From Acidobacteriota bacterium (GTDB lineage: Bacteria > Acidobacteriota > Vicinamibacteria > Vicinamibacterales > UBA8438), in assembly GCA_012963185.1 (NCBI GenBank), contig DTWD01000215.1, positions 1 to 6,730 on the forward strand: DNA of 6,730 bases, given 5' to 3'. The translations under genes and the position numbers were made by a program. Each line of letters begins with the position of its first letter. Position 1 is the stretch's first letter. Of the stretch, positions 1-5,122 are shown one piece after another. A model generated the notes under the pieces. The model saw only the letters and a list, made by a program, of their open reading frames with translations. It was not told the DNA's origin and did not search any database.

Positions 1-578
1 CCGAGTCGAGCAGAGTCGGCTGCAGGACCGAGGGACGTCGACGCTAGTACACGACGATATGTTGCAGCGGAACGATCAAATCTGTTATTTTTAAAATACG
101 CGTCTGCTAAATCTAAAAGTAAGTCTCGATGTCGAACCGGGTCAGCATTTAAGAGGCCGTCAAGAATGTCCTCTGCCTGCTCAGGGGCCCCTCGATTCAT
201 AAGGCTCGTCACTAATTGTCGTCGTGCAAACGTGCGCATGAATACAGCCTGGTCGATGATCGCCCGCCAATCCTGCTCAGCATTTGACGACAGACCTACC
301 TGCCGATTCAAAGTGGCACGGAGTATCAGGCTCTCCAGTGCCGGCGCGGCGTCGTTTTGCAGTTCTTGGTGAAGAAGTTGAAGTGCCTCACTGGGCGTCC
401 CGTTGTTCATCAGGCTTAGAACATCAGAATGGGTAGCCGCTGGTAGTCTTAGCTCGTGAAAAGCATCGCCCTGGGCGGAGGGGGCTGCGGAGGCGACGAT
501 CAAGAAGAGGCCTACCACAGCGATAAGCCATGCACGGCTATGCAGGTAGGATCCTTTCGGCTTTGGGCCGAGAGTCAT
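1..578 (-). CDS. Exported helical-repeat (TPR-like) protein, 5' part only; runs off the left edge
   Basis: Reading the minus strand from ATG at 578 gives 192 open codons to the window edge, with no stop. Residues 1-35 look like a Sec signal peptide: a basic start (KPK, then R16), a hydrophobic stretch around residues 17-30 (AWLIAVVGLFLIVAS), and a plausible cleavage site after PSA at 35. The mature part is almost all amphipathic helix pairs, for example EALQLLHQEL (65-73), APEQAEDILDGLL (131-143) and DLADAYFKNNRFDRSAATYRRVL (156-178). The last resembles a tetratricopeptide unit. This would fit a periplasmic TPR protein or the helical N-terminal part of a soluble lytic transglycosylase, but the catalytic half, if any, lies outside the window, so the function is not assigned. 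No Shine-Dalgarno sequence precedes the ATG. It is divergent from the aldolase gene. Confidence 0.82.
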   Translation of the reverse strand, partial: MTLGPKPKGSYLHSRAWLIAVVGLFLIVASAAPSAQGDAFHELRLPAATHSDVLSLMNNGTPSEALQLLHQELQNDAAPALESLILRATLNRQVGLSSNAEQDWRAIIDQAVFMRTFARRQLVTSLMNRGAPEQAEDILDGLLNADPVRHRDLLLDLADAYFKNNRFDRSAATYRRVLASTSLGPAADSARL

Positions 579-624
579 TATTAGAAAGCAGGGTACCACG
601 TTCCACCACAATCTTGGCAGTGGT

Positions 625-638
625 TCATTTTGAAATGA
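625..638. promoter_or_regulatory. Inverted repeat in the divergent intergenic region, possible operator
   Basis: TCATTT-TG-AAATGA is a perfect 6-base inverted repeat with a 2-base spacer. It lies in the 121-base gap between the divergent exported-protein and aldolase genes, 62 bases before the aldolase ATG. The position and symmetry fit a dimeric regulator site, but a short AT-rich palindrome can arise by chance. No regulator gene is nearby. Confidence 0.3.
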
Positions 639-681
639 CGCGCTAAACTGTGCAGTCCCGTTTCCCGACCACTACCCGCAT

Positions 682-688
682 GGAGGAG
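682..688 (+). promoter_or_regulatory. Ribosome binding site of the aldolase gene
   Basis: GGAGGAG is the only strong Shine-Dalgarno match before any gene in the window. Two start codons follow back to back, TTG at 697 and ATG at 700. The ATG is preferred because ATG is the stronger codon and the protein then begins MITSGKF, as is usual in this family. The TTG would have slightly better spacing. Confidence 0.75.
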
Positions 689-699
689 TAGAGACTTTG

Positions 700-1701
700 A
701 TGATTACGTCAGGAAAATTTACCGGAATGAAAGCGGTTTCGACAGAGGCAGGAACGATTGCTGCGGCCGCGATGGACCAACGTGGTTCACTAAAGAAAGC
801 ACTAGGTGCAGCGAAGGAGGGGGGGGCCACCGACGCAATGATGGAGGAGTTTAAGGCGATCGTTACCGAAGTCTTAACGCCCCATGCTTCAGCAATTTTG
901 CTCGACCCTCAGTGGGGTATTGAGCCGTCGAGGAAACGGTCCTCTAATGCTGGCTTGTTGTTGGCGTATGAGGAGAGTGGGTACGACAATACTCGACCAG
1001 GGCGATTACCTGATTTACTTCCGCACTGGTCGGTGCAGCGTCTGAAAACTGTGGGGGCCGATTGCATCAAAGTACTTATCTATTACACACCCCACGATGT
1101 GACCGCCGTCAATGAAGAGAAGCACGCATTTATCGAACGTATTGGCGATGAGTGTCGTGCTAATGACATCCCTTTCTTTCTCGAGTTTATTGGTTACGAT
1201 GCCGAGGGTGGTGACGAGAAAGGAATCGAGTTTGCATCGAAAAAGCCGGACGTCGTTGCTGGGAGCATGGCAGAGTTTTCAAAAGATCGTTACGGCGTCG
1301 ATGTGATGAAGGTTGAGATTCCTATCAACATGAAGTTTGTCGAAGGAACTGCTAGTTATCAGGGTGCGAAGGCGTACACCAGAGATGAAGCGCTCGGATT
1401 GTTTCGGAAGACGGCAGAAGTGGCTCAGAAGCCATTCATCTATCTTTCGGCCGGTGTCAGCAATGCTGAATTTACGGAATCACTCGAACTTGCGGGTGAA
1501 TCTGGTGTCGAATTTGCAGGTGTGTTGTGTGGTCGAGCTACATGGAAAGAGGGGATACCCATTTATGCCGAAAAAGGTGGGGAAGCGTTCCGTAGCTGGT
1601 TGCAAACTGACGGTGTGAAGAACATTGGCAACGTGAATGAGGCACTACGCGGTGCGACCTCATGGTTTGGTTCGTACACCGCTGACTCTGAGACTACGTA
1701 A
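700..1701 (+). CDS. lacD: Class I aldolase, tagatose-1,6-bisphosphate aldolase (LacD) family
   Basis: This soluble TIM-barrel lyase is predicted to cleave ketohexose 1,6-bisphosphates to dihydroxyacetone phosphate and glyceraldehyde 3-phosphate through a lysine Schiff base. Numbering from ATG 700 (333 residues, normal for the family), the visible family motifs are MDQRGSL (25-31), ADCIKVLIYYTPHD (120-133), FFLEFI (159-164), VDVMKVEIP (200-208, K204 being the likely Schiff-base lysine and E162 the likely acid/base), SAGVS (250-254) and GVLCGRATW (274-282). Characterised LacD enzymes accept fructose, tagatose, sorbose and psicose bisphosphates. No other tagatose or lactose genes are nearby, so a glycolytic fructose-bisphosphate role is as likely as tagatose breakdown. 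The related sulfofructose-phosphate aldolase YihT is shorter and less likely. A run of eight G at 819-826 leaves the frame intact. The 86-residue gene follows 45 bases later. Confidence 0.9.
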   Translation: MITSGKFTGMKAVSTEAGTIAAAAMDQRGSLKKALGAAKEGGATDAMMEEFKAIVTEVLTPHASAILLDPQWGIEPSRKRSSNAGLLLAYEESGYDNTRPGRLPDLLPHWSVQRLKTVGADCIKVLIYYTPHDVTAVNEEKHAFIERIGDECRANDIPFFLEFIGYDAEGGDEKGIEFASKKPDVVAGSMAEFSKDRYGVDVMKVEIPINMKFVEGTASYQGAKAYTRDEALGLFRKTAEVAQKPFIYLSAGVSNAEFTESLELAGESGVEFAGVLCGRATWKEGIPIYAEKGGEAFRSWLQTDGVKNIGNVNEALRGATSWFGSYTADSETT

Positions 1702-1746
1702 GTCGTTTTATTTGATTAGGGTGGCCAATTTAAGCGATGAGATTGA

Positions 1747-2007
1747 GTGGCAATTTATCACTATCGACCGGCTGTATACGAGGCACTGTCCGCTCATGGC
1801 GTTAGGCCGAAGCTAACGACACCACCGGAGTTGGTTCACGAGTTTGTCAGCGACCTGTATCGTTTTGAACTACGGAAACTCCGCCATCGCCAGGTTAATG
1901 GTGAGATTCCAAAACACGAGTATTCGAGGTACGTCATAGAGCTTCGAAAGCAGTATCTACTGATATCGGTTCCGATACATCACTGGACTACGGCCGAGGA
2001 GATTTGA
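1747..2007 (+). CDS. Small conserved-looking hypothetical protein downstream of the aldolase
   Basis: This is an 86-residue protein starting at GTG 1747. A stop codon lies directly upstream in the same frame (TGA 1744-1746), so no earlier start is possible. It has no signal peptide or membrane segment. It is helical and basic in the middle, with DLYRFELRKLRHRQ (36-49) and YSRYVIELRKQY (59-70). An aromatic N-terminus (YHYRPAVYEAL) and a PIHHW end suggest a compact folded domain. I do not recognise a named family, although similar short proteins with an LYxxExRxLR core seem familiar from Acidobacteriota. The gene follows the aldolase by 45 bases on the same strand with no terminator between, so co-transcription is likely. 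There is no convincing ribosome binding site. Its function is unknown. Confidence 0.7.
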   Translation: MAIYHYRPAVYEALSAHGVRPKLTTPPELVHEFVSDLYRFELRKLRHRQVNGEIPKHEYSRYVIELRKQYLLISVPIHHWTTAEEI

Positions 2008-2016
2008 GAAATGCTT

Positions 2017-2382
2017 TTAACGGGGGACGCTGAAGCCCACTCCGAAACGCCGTTGATAGTGTTGAGGAGTGCTTGCGTTTAGTAATTCTGAGGTCGATGG
2101 TACGCTGAACCGGACCGGACCACTGTCAAGTCTGAAACCCTCCGCGATGTTTATTTCAGGAAGTTGACCGTAGACATCGATGAAATAGTCCAGGCGTAAA
2201 AGGTCTTTTTTTTCTCCGGATTCTGTAATGCGGTCGAGTTGCTTTCTGATGCGGTCTAGAGAACCGGGAAGGCTATTTATTTCTTGTAGTTGGGAGCCTG
2301 CATGTGCCTCTAGGGCCGTCACATTAAACCCATTCATGGTAACGATGCCAGCACAGACCACGCCTAAAGACAGAGTTCGCAT
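2017..2382 (-). CDS. Small exported hypothetical protein
   Basis: This is a 121-residue minus-strand gene with ATG at 2382 and TAA at 2017-2019. The N-terminus looks like a signal peptide: R2, a hydrophobic stretch around residues 4-16, and a possible AHA cleavage site at 26-28. The mature part of about 93 residues holds a charged helical stretch (LDRIRKQLDRI, 42-52, then EKKDLLRLDYF) and a C-terminal part rich in Phe, Val and Pro that ends RRFGVGFSVPR. There is no lipobox, and C10 lies too early in the hydrophobic part to act as one. A consensus-like TTGACA promoter lies directly upstream, which supports a real gene. It converges on the 86-residue gene with only 9 bases between the stop codons. 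I recognise no family; it would act in the periplasm or outside the cell. Confidence 0.68.
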   Translation of the reverse strand: MRTLSLGVVCAGIVTMNGFNVTALEAHAGSQLQEINSLPGSLDRIRKQLDRITESGEKKDLLRLDYFIDVYGQLPEINIAEGFRLDSGPVRFSVPSTSELLNASTPQHYQRRFGVGFSVPR

Positions 2383-2405
2383 ATTGCTATGGTCGCCAGA
2401 AGCTT

Positions 2406-2434
2406 ACGTTACGTTTGTGTTGTGATTCTGTCAA
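2406..2434 (-). promoter_or_regulatory. Promoter for the small exported protein, minus strand
   Basis: Reading the minus strand, TTGACA (2434-2429), a perfect -35 match, is followed after exactly 17 bases by TAACGT (2411-2406), a 3-of-6 match to the -10 consensus. Transcription would begin near 2399, about 17 bases before the ATG at 2382. The -10 sits within an ACGT-T-ACGT interrupted palindrome (2406-2414). Confidence 0.5.
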
Positions 2435-2470
2435 CCCACTGAAACGGACAGGTGCTCACTGCTAGGCTGC

Positions 2471-2476
2471 TAGGAT
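2471..2476 (+). promoter_or_regulatory. -10-like element directly before the PAS-GAF gene (possible leaderless start)
   Basis: TAGGAT lies 6 bases before ATG 2483. If it is the -10 hexamer, transcription would begin at or within a base of the ATG, giving an mRNA with no 5' leader. AGGA within it could instead act as a weak ribosome binding site at 7-base spacing. No good -35 box is seen. Confidence 0.4.
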
Positions 2477-2482
2477 TGAGTG

Positions 2483-3496
2483 ATGATTTTACTCGTCACC
2501 GTGCTGCTATTGGCCCTATTTGTGGCTGGTGTCCTGTGGCGTCTACGACTCTCAAGTCACCGCGAGGCGGTGTCGCGGCACCGGTTGAGTACTGTTCTCG
2601 ATAGAACCGAGTCGGGTTTTTCGTTTTGGGATCAATCAGGACGGCTGACCCGCTTAAATGATCGATTTCAAGAATTTTACCCCACCGTGACATTAAACCA
2701 AGGTCTTGAGTTTGAGGATCTTGTACGTTTCACTGCGTCCCGCGCCGTCTTTCTTGTTGGCGAAGCTGAAATGGACAACTGGGTACGCGAATGGATCGAC
2801 CGCGTCGGACAGTCATCGCAACAGATTTTCCGTACACCAGATGGCCGGTGGATTGACGTGCGAACCGGCTCAACAGTCGGAGGCGAGACGCTATTGATGT
2901 ACACCGACGTGACCACAAACCATACTGCTGCTGTAGTAGACACGACACGTGATATCCGTGCAGCTGAGCAATATGCAAGTCTGGAAATGTTGCGTGGAGC
3001 AATTACGATCGGTCGATCGTCTGAGTCGTTTCATGAGGCGTGTCGAGAAATGTTAGAACTGGTGGGTCGATGGGGAGGGTGGCACGCTGGCACGGTGTAT
3101 CTCGCTGTCTCAGTGCGCGAGGATGCGTTTGCCTCGACGGGTCTGTGGTTTCAATCGGAGGACGTTGTATGGTCGGCTGATGTGTCACGAGGCATCGATG
3201 CTTGCGCTGACGTTCCTGACGATGTGATGCGTCAGGCCTGTTCCTCTCGTTTCCCGGTTTGGGTTGGAAACCTTACTGTGGATCCCCGCTTATCTGACGC
3301 TCGACGGACTGCACTTGGTCACGTCCGGTCTCTCTGCGCTATTCCCGTTGTGTCGAAGAATCGCGTTGTCGCTGTCGCGGAATGGTTTGTGCAAGTTCCC
3401 GTTCCTCGAGACGAGAATAGAGAAGTGCTGATGTTTGAAGCGGTCGGGCAACTTGCTGCTGCGTTTGAACGGGAAGAGACTGCTAAAGATTGTTGA
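2483..3496 (+). CDS. Membrane-anchored PAS-GAF sensor protein without an output domain
   Basis: The preferred start is ATG 2483; GTG 2480 directly before it is possible. That gives 337 residues. Residues 2-19 form one hydrophobic segment, followed by basic RLRLSSHR, which puts the rest in the cytoplasm. A PAS domain spans about 36-144, with the typical ESGFSFWDQSGRLTRLNDRF opening, an LEFEDLVRF stretch, and the DGRWIDVRTG...LLMYTDVT ending of the PAS_7-like subtype. A GAF domain spans about 176-328, with WVGNLTVDPR (260-269), VRSLCAIPVV (281-290) and VAVAEWFVQ. The protein ends at EREETAKDC, where a histidine kinase or GGDEF domain usually begins, and a convergent gene starts 36 bases on. It could be a stand-alone input module for a partner encoded elsewhere, or the shortened remnant of a sensor kinase. 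The ligand is unknown. Confidence 0.85.
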   Translation: MILLVTVLLLALFVAGVLWRLRLSSHREAVSRHRLSTVLDRTESGFSFWDQSGRLTRLNDRFQEFYPTVTLNQGLEFEDLVRFTASRAVFLVGEAEMDNWVREWIDRVGQSSQQIFRTPDGRWIDVRTGSTVGGETLLMYTDVTTNHTAAVVDTTRDIRAAEQYASLEMLRGAITIGRSSESFHEACREMLELVGRWGGWHAGTVYLAVSVREDAFASTGLWFQSEDVVWSADVSRGIDACADVPDDVMRQACSSRFPVWVGNLTVDPRLSDARRTALGHVRSLCAIPVVSKNRVVAVAEWFVQVPVPRDENREVLMFEAVGQLAAAFEREETAKDC

Positions 3497-3532
3497 GGCG
3501 AATGAGATGGCTGGCCGGTCTGCTTGCAGCGA

Positions 3533-4189
3533 TTAGTCGTGCGATGTTGTGAGATAGCGTACGAGTGTTTCTACCGAGTTCTCAATTGAATTCGTTCCAT
3601 CAATGACGAGGTCGGCAAACTGACGCGTTGGTTCTACGTAGGTTAGGTACATTGGCCAGACGGTATTTTCCCACTGTGTCCTAATTAATGTTTCGCTGCC
3701 ACCCCGTTCTTGGGTGTCTCTTTGAATACGTCGAGTTAGTGCGAGTTCACTGCTTATTGTGACGAAAGCGGCAACGTCTGATTGTGCCCGGAGTGCTGGC
3801 CAATAAAGCGCGAATAAACCTTCAATTACTAAGTATTGTCTTGGTGATACCGGTTGTCGTTCTTTTTCTCGTCGGTGGGTTTGATAGTTATATCTGGGTC
3901 GTTCGATGGACTCTCCAGTCAAGAGTGAGCGGATGTGTGCGTCGAGTAATTGATGATCGAGGGCATCCGGCGAGTCAAAGTTTTCTGCTAGTGGGTCGTC
4001 TTGTCGCATATGACTACGGTCTCGATAGTAGGCATCTAGAGGGACAACCGTGGTCAAGGTCGGTCCGAGTGCAGTGCTTAGCCTCTTAGTAATGCTGGTC
4101 TTTCCCACGCCAGATCCCCCACCAATCAATATCAGTGTCGACGGACTCTTCGGTTCCGCGGTCGCTATATGTTCTGGTGGCCGGTACAC
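3533..4189 (-). CDS. udk: Uridine kinase (uridine/cytidine kinase, PRK/UK P-loop family)
   Basis: This cytoplasmic kinase phosphorylates uridine or cytidine to the monophosphate in pyrimidine salvage. Numbering from GTG 4189 (218 residues, close to the family's usual length), the P-loop GGGSGVGKTS is at 23-32, the substrate-binding LDAYYRD at 51-57, NFDSPDALD at 70-78, RPRYNYQTHRR at 97-107, the Walker B-like VIEGLFAL at 121-128, the lid arginines RRIQRDTQERG at 153-163, and ADLVID at 192-197. The frame stays open upstream to an ATG at 4432, but those 81 extra residues resemble nothing in the family and would overlap the divergent heme-protein gene, so the GTG is preferred. A phosphoribulokinase role is less likely given the short length. 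It converges on the PAS-GAF gene, with 36 bases between stop codons. Confidence 0.88.
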   Translation of the reverse strand: MYRPPEHIATAEPKSPSTLILIGGGSGVGKTSITKRLSTALGPTLTTVVPLDAYYRDRSHMRQDDPLAENFDSPDALDHQLLDAHIRSLLTGESIERPRYNYQTHRREKERQPVSPRQYLVIEGLFALYWPALRAQSDVAAFVTISSELALTRRIQRDTQERGGSETLIRTQWENTVWPMYLTYVEPTRQFADLVIDGTNSIENSVETLVRYLTTSHD

Positions 4190-4195
4190 GTCGCT

Positions 4196-4227
4196 ATCGT
4201 AATGCAGACTGCCTGGTCGAAATTCTA
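4196..4227 (-). promoter_or_regulatory. Two candidate -10 elements for uridine kinase, minus strand
   Basis: On the minus strand TAGAAT (4227-4222, 5 of 6 to the -10 consensus) would give a leader of about 25 bases before GTG 4189. TACGAT (4201-4196, 4 of 6) lies 6 bases before that GTG and would give a leaderless transcript. Neither has a clear -35 box. Sequence alone does not separate them. Confidence 0.3.
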
Positions 4228-4275
4228 GGTTGGCACTTCCACAGGTTTTGCGCGAGCGACATAACCTTAGTGGTA

Positions 4276-4281
4276 TAGAAT
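4276..4281 (+). promoter_or_regulatory. -10 element directly before the HemQ-like gene (possible leaderless start)
   Basis: TAGAAT (5 of 6 to TATAAT) lies within TGGTATAGAAT, 7 bases before ATG 4289. Transcription would then start at the ATG. There is no Shine-Dalgarno sequence; the bases between are CCCCGCC. No -35 box is seen at the usual spacing. Confidence 0.45.
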
Positions 4282-4288
4282 CCCCGCC

Positions 4289-5068
4289 ATGACGGAAGCG
4301 GCGAAAACCGGGCGGCCGGCGAGTGGCCGACCGGACGGTTCGGATAACACTGCCCCTGACTTGCGTGAGCACGGTGCTCCAGTACGGGGTGAACCACAAA
4401 CATCGACACGGCGGTTGTTTGTTCAACTCCATGTTTTTACCGATTGCTTGTCCATCGACGCGGTTGTTAATGAGGTTCGCGGTAGTGGTCTCGATGTAGT
4501 TGTTTATGCCGATCTGAACGATCCCCGTGGTGTTGGGGTGTTGTTGATGAGTGAAGATCCTGCGCGATTTGCTGAGGCTGGCCGTGCTTTGTTACTTGGC
4601 GCTTCTTTTACGGCCCTTACCCCTCGCCCTGATTTGACGATGATTGGGCGCACATATTCGTCTGGTCGCGAGGCTGACCTTGACGATTTTTTGCTTCAGA
4701 AAGTGCCACGGAATGTCCTTCACCCAGATCATCCGTGGGCGGTTTGGTATCCGCTGCGTCGAAAAGGTGCTTTCAACCAGTTGCCACGTGCTGAGCAGGG
4801 CAAGATTCTCATGGAGCATGGGATGCTCGGTCGGCGTTATGGGGAGGCTGGCTACGCCGCTGACGTCCGCCTTGAGTGCCACGGTCTGGATCGGGACGAC
4901 AATGAATTTGTAATTGGTCTTATTGGACCTGAACTGTATCCATTGTCGAAGCTTGTAAAGGATATGCGTGCGACACGGCAAACGTCTGAATTTATCCAGC
5001 AGATGGGTCCGTTTTTCGTCGGGAAGGTTTTGTTCCAGTCCGATTATCAGAGCAATGCGTCGAGCTAA
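4289..5068 (+). CDS. hemQ: Chlorite dismutase-family heme protein, probable coproheme decarboxylase (HemQ-like)
   Basis: This 259-residue cytoplasmic protein belongs to the chlorite dismutase/HemQ family. HemQ turns coproheme into protoheme in the coproporphyrin-dependent pathway. The ferredoxin-like fold begins at RRLFVQLHVF (41-50). The first 40 residues are a polar, probably disordered extension. Visible motifs are WYPLRRKG (153-160), MEHGMLGRRYG (175-185), DVRLECHGLDRDDNEFVIGL (192-211), MRATRQTSEF (226-235) and GPFFVGK (240-246). H177 is the expected proximal heme ligand, and Y154 aligns with the Tyr that HemQ uses for decarboxylation and that true chlorite dismutases lack. R194 aligns with the distal Gln/Arg position. 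ATG 4289 is chosen because no other ATG precedes the fold. It could instead be a heme peroxidase of the family with no role in heme synthesis. It is divergent from udk and 54 bases before the transporter. Confidence 0.8.
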   Translation: MTEAAKTGRPASGRPDGSDNTAPDLREHGAPVRGEPQTSTRRLFVQLHVFTDCLSIDAVVNEVRGSGLDVVVYADLNDPRGVGVLLMSEDPARFAEAGRALLLGASFTALTPRPDLTMIGRTYSSGREADLDDFLLQKVPRNVLHPDHPWAVWYPLRRKGAFNQLPRAEQGKILMEHGMLGRRYGEAGYAADVRLECHGLDRDDNEFVIGLIGPELYPLSKLVKDMRATRQTSEFIQQMGPFFVGKVLFQSDYQSNASS

Positions 5069-5109
5069 CGTTCTTTAAATTCCGTAGTTTCTTTAGGTTT
5101 GTCCTCTGG

Positions 5110-5115
5110 TAGGAT
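5110..5115 (+). promoter_or_regulatory. -10-like element directly before the transporter gene (possible leaderless start)
   Basis: TAGGAT (4 of 6) lies within CTGGTAGGAT, 7 bases before ATG 5123, matching the arrangement before the HemQ-like and PAS-GAF genes. It favours ATG 5123 over TTG 5099, since the TTG would lie upstream of the promoter. No clear -35 box is present. Read-through from the preceding gene also remains possible, as no terminator is seen in 5069-5122. Confidence 0.4.
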
Positions 5116-5122
5116 TGCGGCT

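Noticed and set aside
166..372. 68-residue open frame on the plus strand
   Set aside because: It lies entirely antisense to the exported helical-repeat gene, which is longer, has a signal peptide and stays open to the window edge. The plus-strand product is Cys/Ser/Arg-rich with no domain pattern.
614..649. TTGGCA (614-619) with TAAACT (644-649) as an aldolase promoter
   Set aside because: The spacer is 24 bases, too long for a sigma-70 promoter, and the bases do not fit the -24/-12 spacing of a sigma-54 promoter.
3497..3532. Hairpin CTGC-TT-GCAG as a terminator
   Set aside because: The stem is only four base pairs with a two-base loop and no T run follows.
4190..4432. Longer uridine kinase starting at ATG 4432
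   Set aside because: The extra 81 residues do not resemble the family and overlap the divergent HemQ-like gene. GTG 4189 gives a normal-length enzyme.
4592..4981. 129-residue minus-strand frame inside the HemQ-like gene
   Set aside because: It is antisense to a clear family member and its translation has no recognisable pattern.
4289..5068. True chlorite dismutase (chlorite detoxification)
   Set aside because: The HemQ-type Tyr is retained at Y154, the protein has no signal peptide, and no perchlorate or chlorate reduction genes are nearby.
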